This document shows, in pieces, positions 35,701-48,000 of a stretch of 64,000 bases of DNA. Made by a program: the position numbers and the translations under genes. Under the pieces are notes generated by a model, which worked only from the letters and a program-made list of their open reading frames with translations, was not told where the DNA came from and did no database searches. The stretch is from Nematostella vectensis (lineage: Eukaryota > Cnidaria > Anthozoa > Actiniaria > Edwardsiidae). Each line of letters starts with the position of its first letter. Position 1 is the stretch's first letter. Where the stretch lies: the NCBI RefSeq assembly GCF_932526225.1, contig NC_064046.1:2728001-2792000 (forward strand), read 5' to 3'.

Positions 35701-38700
35701 TTCATCCGTTGTGTCTTTTCACGTGGTATATCGTGACATCATCATCAGACTTTTTATCACGTTTTCGAGGAAGACTTTAAAAGCGACACACAATAGTAAT
35801 CATTGCTCTTATTGTTCAGGATGTGTCTCTGTGCTTTCTGGGTTGCCTGTCTGGTTGGTCTCCCGATGGCGTGTCGGTGTCTCCAGAGCTACTCTCTCGT
35901 CTTCTCGAAGAGGGGCACAACAATAAAAGCACCCGGGAGACTTTTCGTGAAATGGTCAGTTTTGTTCGAGTATTTCCTTAATGCACAATAAGACACTTGA
36001 TTTATAGTCCCCTGTTTAAAGATTCCAGATTGGTCTTGGGTAGTATTCAGAAAAAAGGCCCATATTTAACCAGTCTGCACGTCTTTTAGATAATATGCGC
36101 TGGGAGGTATGTCAACAGCATCGAAAGGTACGTAATGTTTTCCAGTAATATCTATTAAATGTCGATAAAAATGTACGTATGTGTTGTATTTCTATAGCGC
36201 AAGTATTTGTGTACTGTTGATACTCATCAGTACCTTTAAAAAAAACTAACAACCTGCCAGTAGTGTTACGGACTGCTCCACGCAGTTGACAAACTTGTGT
36301 GAGGTAGTGTGTAAGCAATTTCCCAGAAGGCATTGGGTGCTGCTATCACACGATCCACCGTCCCACAAACGGCACAAGTAATCGGCGAGCCTTACTTTGA
36401 GCCTCATTTTGCTGAGATCAAGCCTGACAACAGTTTCTCTCTTTGGTAACCACAGATTGGACGAGGTCGCGATCCAGTGTAGCAGTGTGTTAAAGGGGGT
36501 TGAAGCTCTGTTAAAGCAGGTTTGTCTTTGAGGTAGTTCATTATCATAGTAATCTAGTCATCTGCAATGGTAAAAGGAGATTGGCAATCGTATTACTCTT
36601 TCAGCCACAAATGGTGCAGTTCATTGCGAAATGGCTAGAAGAGGAGACTGACCGGAAGGAACCGGTAAGAGATTATCAACGAAATAACTTCAGAATTCTT
36701 TTGTACTGTGATTTTGTCCTATAATTAATTAAAATGCTACTAACCGTGTTTTCTAGACCGAGTATTTCCAGAAAAGCTCGATCTTTGCACTGTTCCTCTC
36801 GCTCACCTCCCTAGAGATGAGGATTAACGGAAAGTCCCGCGCCTCGTTACCATTCAAGGAGCTGCCACACTTCCCTCGACCTTTCAAGACAGATAGTGAT
36901 AGAGTCCAGGTAAGACCACAGCCACTGATAATCAGCCAACAAGACCTTTCAATACAGATAGTGATAGAGTCCAGGTAGAACATCACCCATTGATAATCAG
37001 CCAACGAGACCTTTCAAGACAGATAGTGATAGAGTCCAGGTAGAACATCACCGATTGATAATCAGCCAACGAGACCTTTCAAGACAGATAGTGATAGAGT
37101 CCAGGTAAAACATCACCCATTGATGATCAGCCAACAACTCCTTTCAAGACAGCCAGTACCTGGAACAAACAGATTTAAATTTCTTTTTGACTGTAATTTA
37201 GGAGCTTGTTTGATATTGACTTAATTTTCCCGTAATTTCAGTGATCGCTTGAAAAGTGCAGTTGTAACGGGGTAAAGAGTTATTGTCGTTGAAGACACAA
37301 TACTGTATAATACTCAGTTACATTCACCTATTTCAGAAAAGGTTGTCAGTGCAAATGGTAAACTGCTTATGGTTACTAATTATTTGTAAAGTTAAAGGTG
37401 CTAAATAAAGTCAATCAATGTCAGAGCCAAGCATCGGTTACCTTTAATGGATAATTGTTTTGATTTATCCTTATTTTTCGATACGCATTGTTACTTTCGG
37501 TCGTAGAACAGCCATCTTCCATTTGCACTGACAACCTTTATTGAAATAGGTATATACTCAGTTATAACATGGATGTTATTGTCTTTCTAGAGCCAAATAT
37601 TGGATGCTTTGCATTCCTGTCAGAATATCGTATACAAAGCTTTGCGAGCTGTGCTGACAAAACACCACGAAAGGTAAATTTACAGTTATAGCCAAATTCG
37701 TTGTTGCGCGACCTCACGAAATCAAAAATTCCTTTCTTCGTTTAGAAATAGCGCGTAGTCAATCGAACAAAACAATCAAAACCAGACAAACCACCCCAAA
37801 GCTTGTGTCTGACTACGCGCTATTCCCAAACGAGACATGGATTTCGGATATTCACCGAGGTCGCGCAACAACGAATTTTGCTGTAATACCTTATAACACT
37901 GAATTTTCGCGACGTCAAAATTTCGCGATTTTGAGATGGCGGTATTTCTCGACACTTTATTTTCGCGATTTTTTTTATTCTCGTAAAAACCAGATCACTT
38001 TTTTTCGCGATTTTGGGATAATAAAATTAAGCAAAACAAGTGGAATTAAAAGGTGCTGTCATCATCAAAACTGAAACAATTTGTAACAAAAAGATGCGTG
38101 GGCTGAATTTAGTTTCATAAAAATCTATAAATACAAGTCCAACTCAACCCGTACTATATGGATATACAATATACATTGGATGACTAAATAGACGAGGTTT
38201 TTCCATAAACCTCCCCTTCCTGTGTAATCACTTAATTTTCGCGCATCCTAATTTTCGCGACACTTCGTGAAATTAAAGTGACGCGAAAATTGAGTGTAAG
38301 GTACCAGAAACATAGGGAGTTTGACAAATGAGAGGTGCAGTTTACGAACAAGGTAGAAAGCCGTTCGAACTAAACATATCGGAATCAATGCTCGTTTGAA
38401 AAAAGGCAACGGAAACATATTGCACGCGTAAATCGTTTGTTCCCGGATAATCGCGCGCGCTTGACAGCCATATATGGGAGCATTTTTATAATCCTGCTTT
38501 TGCAACCCAAATGTTGTGCAATCCCTCAACGGCGATGACTTTACCCTTTATTTGCCTTTTAGTGCTATGTCTTGGTTGTCAGCAGTTATCACCTATATGG
38601 ACATGCGTACTGTACTAACTCTAGGTCAGGACGAAGCTGTAGTGGCTACAGATGGTGAGCATCTTGACCTTGACCCTGAACTTGACCCCCATTTGACCTT

Positions 38701-41700
38701 GGCCTTGATTTTATGCGTTATTGCGAAGATAAGAGTGCGCGCGCCCATGTCGTTATGTCGATATGTCGCTAGTGTGCACTAGGCATTAGTAAGCGTCGCG
38801 CACAGGAAAACTTAAAACTCTATGTGGAAAAAAAATGGCAATAACGCATAAAATCAAGGCCAAGGTCAAATGGGGGTCAAGGTGAGGATGGAAACAAATT
38901 TTCCTACAATATAATAAGCTGATGACCATTGAACCATACAGATTTATTTGGGATTCTACGGGCTTTTTGATAAAATTCTCTCCGTGTGGGTGGGGAGGGA
39001 GGGGTTATGGATCATCCATCAGAAAAAGTTTTCCTGTTGAATCACACATAATGTACAACGTGGCTGTTCTTACTTGAATGTTTCCTCCATTCCTTTAGGG
39101 TATATGATGAACTTGTGCTCAGTACTCCTTCAATTTTGCGAGCCTTTCTTCGTCGTCAAGGGAACCAACAAAATTGTAGATATCCAGAGCGGGTACCCTG
39201 TGTCAAAGGCGTGCCGATTAGATTATTCGGAGGAACGGACAATGACAGGCCTACACTTGGGTGAGTTTGGATGTGGTGGTCTTTTTCGTCGTTATTGTCG
39301 TTGTGGTCATTGTTTTTTTTTGTCGTTGTGGTCGTTGTTGTCGTAGTTTTTGTCGTTGTTGCGTTGTGGTCGCTGTTACATTGTTGTTGCCATTGTTGTT
39401 GCCTTTGTTGCCACCAGCATATTAATTTTGTTGTTATCTACACTGATATTGTCTGGCTCTATCACTTTAACCTTCGTTTTCTCGAATAAAGCTGAGCATA
39501 GAGGCCGAGAGGCCGCGCTCTTGCTTTTTCTTCTCTCTTCTCTCTCCCCCCGTCCCAGTCTCCATTGAGCCGCTACCCAGGCTACAGACATTTATGTAAA
39601 TCACCATCATCAACATCATATCTATTATCATCATCATCATTATCAGAAGCAGCATTAGAAGATGCTGAAGCCGCACCAGTTTACTTCCGGTCGATTACGT
39701 AACAATATCCGATGATTTTTAACGGAAAACGCGAAAAATATATAAAACATATTGAAAGCAGTGTGTCTATTGGAAGTTTTTTTGAGGATGTGATTGATTA
39801 TTTAGAGCGGATGGCCTGTTAAATATCTCGAATTTTAATAGATTCTTTTGTCTTTTAACGGTTAAGGTTTCCGTTGGACCTCTGGAACTAAACTGTTGAC
39901 AATGCGGCTTTAAGATAAATGTGTAAACTCAGTGACATGGGCCGGAGGTTCCATCTCTCGTCGCACCTAACGTACCTATATTTGGGGACATAAAAGAACC
40001 ACTTGGGATTCTACCCTGCATGTAAAGCGCTGAGATACTTAAGCATATTTACATTTACAAGCAGCACCTGACGTGTTTGTTGAGACACGTTCGGTGAACT
40101 TATAGTTTCTTGGCTGCCCTCAGAGCCAAGCCCACCCTTTAGGTATTCGCGCATCTATCTATAGCTCCGGTCTCTGCTCTCTTCGCTCGTTCAACGGACA
40201 CTAGGCGAGCCTAGGTTCTAAGCAGCTCTAGTCGTAAATGCTTACCTTTATAGTATCTGTGTGTGTGTTTTATTTCAGGTGAAGAAGGCGAAGAGAGACA
40301 GCAGCAGAAGTACAAGCTGAGTGAAGACCTTCGAGGTATTGTAATTCCAGCCGTAATCCACGGTGTTCTGTTCGGGTTTCCTGCGGTTGACCCTGTGGTA
40401 AGAGAGACTGGGGAGAGCAAACCCAGAGTAAAGGAATCCAAGTGACATCACATATAGAATATCACAGGAAACCCAACAAAAACGCCATGGACTGGGATGC
40501 TGTCATTACTGTTTATTAAGCGAGGCACTTCATTATATTTAACAATTAGACAAGTTCGAGTTTTCTATGAGTCAATAGATAGTCAACGAGGCGCGTAGCG
40601 CCTAATAGAAAACGAGAACGAGTAGTCTAATTGTTTTAGTATAAATCCACTCACACACTACCTTCAAATAACTGACGATTTTAATAATTCTCGGTAATAA
40701 ATAATATAACACAACGAAAAAAGTATTTTACAAAATCAAAACAGCGCGCGCTCGTTTGAAATGGCGTGTTTTCTAGTGCTTTCGCGAGCGCATGCAACCG
40801 GTGTTTGCAGCGCGCGCAGATTGAAAATTGAAAACTTAAGCTTCAAAACCTTGCAGTCTTCGTTACTTTGTTACTTTTGTGTCCTTTTGTAAGGATAGAA
40901 AATGCATTAACTAAAAAAGATTGTGAACCAAATTTCTCGAATTTGAATCAAGGTTTTTCGTCTCTTTCGCCGGCTTTTTCTCTACTCACTATCTATGGCT
41001 CAATAGATAGTGAGTACGGGAGCCAATCAAATTGCGAGATTCAAGATAGTATGTGAGTGGATTTATACTACTTTCTCTTAGGCGAGGCGCTTATTTGGGG
41101 TGGGCTCTTATTCGAGCAATAACGGTAATATTCGGATATTATTTCTCAGGTCAGTTCAACCTCAAAAGCGAAATGTTCCACTTGACACACCGCGCCCTCC
41201 ATATCGGCTTGACCAACACCTTGCAGCACTACAGCAGGCTACTCAGGTGCGTTTGTATACGACAATATACGACAAAACCTGTAATCACGACTATTAGAAC
41301 ACTTTCTCATACTATCACTATAGCCTCCTCCACGCGCTTCTGCTTTTTCTCATTTTTGGGATTCCTGTGGGAATAAGAGGAAGAGGGGAACTAGGGATAT
41401 GTAGAGCGGGGGCACGCTCCCTGTTTTCTTTTCTAAACACAGGAAGCCCGACATAAAGATGTCTATGGAGATGTCCATTATCGCCAGTCGACATGTTTAC
41501 TTTCCATGACGAAATCAAGAGTATCCCCTCCCCACCCTCCCCTCCCCTCCCCTCCCCCTCCCTCTCCCCACTTGTCAATGTTCTATGTCCTCAAGCTCAA
41601 GGAAGCCTAGGTTGAACAATGCTTTACCTTCAGACATTTACACTTCTATCAGGAACTAATTTAGCACATATTACAGACGAGTATCTTACCTGGGATTAGC

Positions 41701-44700
41701 TGTTGGGGGGGGGGGGGGGGGGGGCGCAGTCATAGAAATCATATGGAAAAAGCATAGTATTTGAAGATTCCTTAATAAGAAAAGACCCAATTTTGGCAGC
41801 CAAGGGGGGAGCACACCCCCAGTGTACGCGCCTGTGTTGTTACCTAATTCATTTTTATTGCCACAGAAAGTATGCGTCCTTAAAAGATGTAGTTCAGGGC
41901 AAAGAAAACTCCTCTCACGTGGAGGCGCTGCTCACGGTAAGCGCTCAACGATATCCACCAAAAGCCGCCTTCTAGCATCGTCATTTCTGTGTCGATCTGT
42001 GGAAGGGACCTCAGCACGACCTGCAACCAAAATCCCGTCTTGTCGATCGGAGAACGTCTGATAGAAATTCGCAATTGCCTTTAAATAACAGAATCCTTAA
42101 TGCTCTTTTCCTTTGACATTAGATTTTTTTACTTCAACGAGGACCTGCACTATAAAAGGGCTTAGCTCCGCCCTCTTTCAGATGAATAAAATTCAAACTT
42201 CAACATGACAACACGCTAATAATTTAAACTAATTTTTACTTTTGGGTTTCGCTCTTTGTGGGCAAACAAGACACGCTTGACTGAACTCCGGAGCTCCGCA
42301 CCACGTGGCAGTTTACTGACAACTATGGGATCCTTGGTGGCGCAGTTGGCAGAGCGTTGCTCTGTAGTGCCTGTGCTTCTCACCACAGGTTTCCCGGTCG
42401 CTCTGTAGTGCCTGTGCTTCTCACCACAGGTTTCCCGGTCGCTCTGTAGCGCCTGTGCCTCTCACCACAGGTTTCCCGGTCGCTCTGTAGTGCCTGTGCC
42501 TCTCACCACAGGTTTCCCGGTCGCTCTGTAGTGCCTGTGCCTCTCACCACAGGTTTTCCGATCGCTCTGTAGTGCCTGTGCCTCTCACCACAGGTTTCCC
42601 GGTCGCTCTGTAGTGCCTGTGCCTCTCACCACAGGTTTCCCGGTCGCTCTGTAGTGCCTGTGCCTCTCACCACAGGTTTCCCGGTCGCTCTGTAGTGCCT
42701 GTGCTTCTCACCACAGGTTTCCCGGTCGCTCTGTAGCGCCTGTGCCTCTCACCACTGGGTTCCGGGTTCGATTCCCGGTTCCGACGTGAGTCGAGTTAGT
42801 TGGTCTCGCCTTTGCTCCGAGGGTTTTTCTCCGGGTTCTCCGGTTTTCCTCCCTCCACAAAACCAACAATTTCGATCTTAGCTGTGATCCGTTGTCAGAC
42901 ATGAGTTGTATGGCGGCTGCCTGAGGCGCCTTTCACGCCTTCAACTCGACCACGTCTGAATCTGCGCTCTCGTAATTCAGCTTCCCAGCTGCAATGGAAT
43001 GATTAGCTACTTTAATGGACCTGGTCCAGGCCCTTTTTTAGTGCGGATCCTTGTTTAACATGATGTAATGCATTAAGTTGGAAGAGCAACAGGCAGGATG
43101 AAAAGAGATTTGGTGGTAGTAAGATCACTTCTTTACGTAGATCCTTCCTGTGTGGTTCATTAGGCTTAGGGTTAGGGACACTATAGTGAACCATATATGA
43201 AGGACCTACCTTCTCTGAGGGATCACGAATCAACACCTATTTTCTGTTTGTTTATTTTTTCTATTGTTTTCTCTGACGTTTGTTTCTTGTTTGCAGCTTT
43301 TTGTGTGTCAGTGGAACACAGTGATCGAAGATCTCTTGTTTGTGCACATGTGCTCTGAGTTCTATATCACCACTGCAGCGTGGATTACTAGACACGTGGA
43401 GGAGGTGGACACCAAGGTGAGGAATTGTTTTTTTTTCGCTGTGGCTAGCTGCCCGGCTTCCGATAAAAAAAGAAAAAAAAAGAGAAACTTGCCATGTCTT
43501 GACTATGAATCAAACCCGTTTGAGCAGAGGTGAGAGGCCCAACGCTGACGCGTTATGACATGATGATGATGATGACGACGACGACAACAACAATGACGGT
43601 GACGGTGACGGTGATGATGGTGATGGTGATGATGCTGATGATGATGATGATGATGATGATAATTATGATGATGATGGTGATGGTAATGCTGGTGATGATG
43701 ATAATTATGATGATGATGATGGTGGTGGTAATGCTGATAATGATGATGATGATAATTATGAAGATGATTGTGGTGGTAATGATGATAATGATGATGATGA
43801 TAATTATGATGATGGTGGTGGTGGTAATGCTGGTGATGATGATAATTATGATGATGATGATGGTGGTGGTAATGCTGATAATGATGATGATGATGATAAT
43901 GATAATTATGATGATGATGGTGATGGTAATGAGGATAATGATGATGATGATGATGATGATAATTATGATGATGGTGGTGGTAATGCTGATAATGATGATG
44001 ATGATAATTATGATGATGATTGTGGTGGTAATGCTGATAATGATGATGATAATTATGATGATGGTGGTGGTAATGCTGATAATGATGATGATGATAATTA
44101 TGATGATGATGTGGTGGTGGTAATGCTGATGATGATGAGGATGCATTAATGATAACGATGATATTGATGAGTATGATGCGATGTTGATGAGTATGATAAT
44201 TTTAGTATGATGTTGATGATGACAATTATGATTGTGCTGTTTTTGATTTTGATGAAAAACTCATAGAATCCGGAGGATCAGATAGCTGCCGACGCAAGGT
44301 GTCGAGAGTTCCTCTCGAGTCTGCCCGAATTCTACATCAAGGACATGTGTTTGTGGTTCAAGTTCATGGCCATGCATAACTCACAGGCGCTCAAAGGACT
44401 CAACGTGAGATTTTAGTCAATTTGTTCTTTCTCTGTTATTATCACACATACACCAAGGCTGTGTGGGCTTTCTGTGGAACCCACGTTCGCGTACGTCTTC
44501 GCGCTACAAACTATCTATGAACTATCCTTCAACTCTGACATAACCTTGGAAAGTTCCCTAAAGATGTGTGCATATCTGTGGTCCTCTCTAGGTGGTCACG
44601 TGATGTCACGTGGTTCAGCATTTTCCTTTGGCCGCCATTTTGAATTAATCGACCGAGAAGACCCTGGGGATAAGGCTGTTGAGATTGGCAATAATAATTG

Positions 44701-45036
44701 GTAATAATCTTTTGGCGTGTTCCTTCGTAGGTATACGTGTTTGTGAACTGCGTAGCTATCCTGATGAATAACAGGGTTTGTGTTCCCGGTCCTATGGTCG
44801 CCAGTAAGATTGTCTCTGCTCTTCTTGCATTCGCCGAATGCTGCTCTTCCAAGAGAGAGTAAGACGCCTTGGCTTTTTTTCTTGGAATAGGTAGTCTTCT
44901 TAAAATTTGATTGTTGATGGCTGACCTTTTTTTTTCTGTTATTTTAGGAAGGAGCATCTTTTAGAAACAGCTTCTTGGGGAAGGTGGGTAACGTGTTCGT
45001 GTAAAATGGCAACCACACTTACATTATCATCGTCAA

Positions 45037-45080
<44 letters not shown>

Positions 45081-48000
45081 CCACCACATCATCATTTTAA
45101 CATTATCACCATTATCGTAACATCCCCCCACACTAACATCATTATCATCATCACCAATATCATCACCGTCATCATTATCATCATCATCATCGATACAACA
45201 CTTCACACTAACATTTTCATTATCATCATCATCTTATTATTATAGACATCATAATCGAAATCACCATCAGCTCATACCATCATTATCATCATCATCATCA
45301 TCATCTAATAATCGTTACAGCGCCTTATTAGGATTGAACCCTTTACCGTTACTTTCCACTACCGCCCTTGTTCTTTAACATTCTTGTGTCATTTGCTTAG
45401 CGGTGTCGAGGGAGACCTGACAGCTTGTGTGGTCACGTGCCAAGCGATCAAAGCTAAACTCATCCCAGCCCTCACTCACACCTACACGTCCGTGGACGTT
45501 GTCGAGGGACTGGACGTCGACAAAGAAGAGTTTGATAAGTTTGGCACCAGGTAAGAAGACCTGTAAACTTACGCGGCCTTCACTGATTGGCATAGACCCA
45601 GGATTTGGTGATGGTGATCAGGCCCGTACATAGGATTTTTCTTGGGGGGGGGGGTGCGAAATCCGAAAAAGGAGACCTAATTTTTCCGTGGGAAGGAGGG
45701 GGTAAAAATCGGACTACCGCCGAATGAATAAAAAGGGATTTTTATGCCTTTGCAGTATCTCCACGGGACGTTTATTGTCGGATTTGGCTACAAAACAGTC
45801 TGACTTATAGATTATTGACAAACCAGAGTGATCTAGCTCATGCTTTATAGTTTTGTCTAAAATAGCACGTCTATTGGTACCGAAAGTGGACTTTTGGCCG
45901 TTGCGTTTGCACCCCCTACACCCCCCCCCTTGGGTACGGGCCTGGTGGTGCGCGGTTATATGGATCATATAGAAAAATTGTACTTGACGATCCTTCTGTA
46001 AGAAATGACCTACTTTTTTGCAGCCTGGGGGCCGGGGGGGGGGGGGGGGGGGGTGCGCAACCCGTGCTTTTCCCTATGTACGCGCCTATGCTTTATTGGG
46101 ATAAGCTCTGACTAGGCCTTTTTCAATCCTCTGGAATATTGCCGGCCGTATTAGCATTTACAAGCTGTTAAAAAGTAAACGTGCACCAAATCGATAAGAC
46201 AAATGGGCCCGGCTACAATAGTGTGCTAATGTGTTTTTCCTTCACAGAGTTGAGGTGGTTCGGTTGCTTCAGTTTCTGTGGACAGACCCGGAACATGGTC
46301 GAGATTCACTCAAGTCTGAGTGTGGAAAAGAATCATTTCAGGTAAGGAGGAGATTGAATAAAACTTTATCATCTACTTCAAAATATTACGACCATATAAG
46401 TCACTGCTTGTGCAAAACACGCATTAAATGGTACAGTAAATGTTGGAAAATTCGAAATCGAGGGTTAAATCCGCGATTTAAACCGTCAGCCTGTATTTTG
46501 TAGTTATTTTGTATATATATTGGTAAATTAGTAATATTTTGGGGGGTAAAAAAACCTCGGGGTCCAAGACCTGACCTCGAATTTTCCGACATTTACTGTA
46601 CAACGCTTTAGCGGTAGCTATTTTGCACTGATGTTGATGACCGATAGTGTTGCTAGGTGTAGCTTATAGCAGTTGTAAGTTCAAGGCGAGAGTGTTACTA
46701 TGGTTACTGATGCATTTGACACTTTTAGGGCTTTCTGGACGCCATTCTAGACCGTTTGAGTGACGGTCTTTCCCATGTTACTATGGTTACTGATTTGATT
46801 GACTCGTTAACACTTTTAGGGCTTTCTGAACGCCATTCTCGACAGCCTAATGTATCTCTTGAGTGACGGTCTCTCCCGAGTCGCACATGTCGCTAAACTA
46901 CAGAGAAGTCACAAGGAAGGTACCGCCGAATTTTCCTATCCAGATGTAGAGCGTGACTGTGCGTGACAGTGTGTATCCAGATGTAGAGCGTGACTGTGCG
47001 TGACAGTGTGTATCCAGATGTAGAGCGTGACTGTGCGTGACAGTGTGTATCCAGATGTAGAGCGTGACTGTGCGTGACAGGGTGTATTTAGGTGTAGAAC
47101 GTGACTGTGCGTGACAGCGTGTATCTATGTATAGAGCGTGACTCTGCGTGACCGTGTCTATCGAGGTGTAAAGCGTGACTGTGCGTGACAGCGTCTATCT
47201 AGGTGTAGAGCGTGACTGTGCGTGACAGCGTCTATCTAGGTGTAGAGCGTGACTGTGCGTGACAGTGTGAATCTTGGTGTATAGCGTGACTGTGCGTGAC
47301 AGTATGTATCAAGGTGTAGAGCGTGACTGTGTGACAGTATGTATCAAGGTGTAGAGCGTGACTGTGGGTGACATTGTGTATCTTGGTGTAGAGCGTGACT
47401 GTGTGACAGTATGTATCAAGGTGTAGAGCGTGACTGTGGGTGACAGTGTGTATCAAGGTGTAGAGCGTGACTGTGGGTGACAGTGTGTAACTTGGTGTAT
47501 AGCGTGACTGTGCGTGACAGTATGTATCAAGGTGTAGAGCGTGACTGTGTGACAGTATGTATCAAGGTGTAGAGCGTGACTGTGGGTGACATTGTGTATC
47601 TTGGTGTAGAGCGTGACTGTGTGACAGTATGTATCAAGGTGTAGAGCGTGACTGTGGGTGACAGTGTGTATCAAGGTGTAGAGCGTGACTGTGGGTGACA
47701 GTATGTATCAAGGTGTAGAGCGTGACTGTGGGTGACAGTGTGTATCTTGGTGTAGAGCGTGACTGTGGGTGACAGTGTGTATCTTGGTGTAGAGTGTGAC
47801 TGTGGGTGACATTGTGTATCTTGGTGTAAAGCGTGACTGTGTGACAGTATGTATCAAGGTGTAGAGCGTGACTGTGGGTGACATTGTGTATCTTGGTGTA
47901 GAGCGTGACTGTGGGTGACAGTGTGTATCTTGGTGTAGAGTGTGACTGTGGGTGACAGTGTGTATCTAGGTATAGCGTGACTGTGGGTGACAGTGTGTAT

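Noticed and set aside
36333-36444. Open segment with acceptor- and donor-like ends ([20 protein letters not shown])
   Set aside because: Joining it in its open phase to the next exon makes a stop codon, and the next acceptor is only about 12 bases after its donor. Kept as a possible poison exon, not a coding exon.
40336-40402. Longer version of exon 20 using the donor at about 40399
   Set aside because: It ends in phase 0 while the next exon needs phase 1. The donor at 40336 fits and gives a better family match.
42328-42785. A functional tRNA gene
   Set aside because: A and B boxes are about 420 bp apart and no acceptor stem can be drawn. A SINE head explains it better.
43530-44146. 197-codon Met-rich (+) and Ile/His-rich (-) frames
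   Set aside because: Pure products of the GAT/ATC triplet array, open on both strands, inside an intron with good flanking exons.
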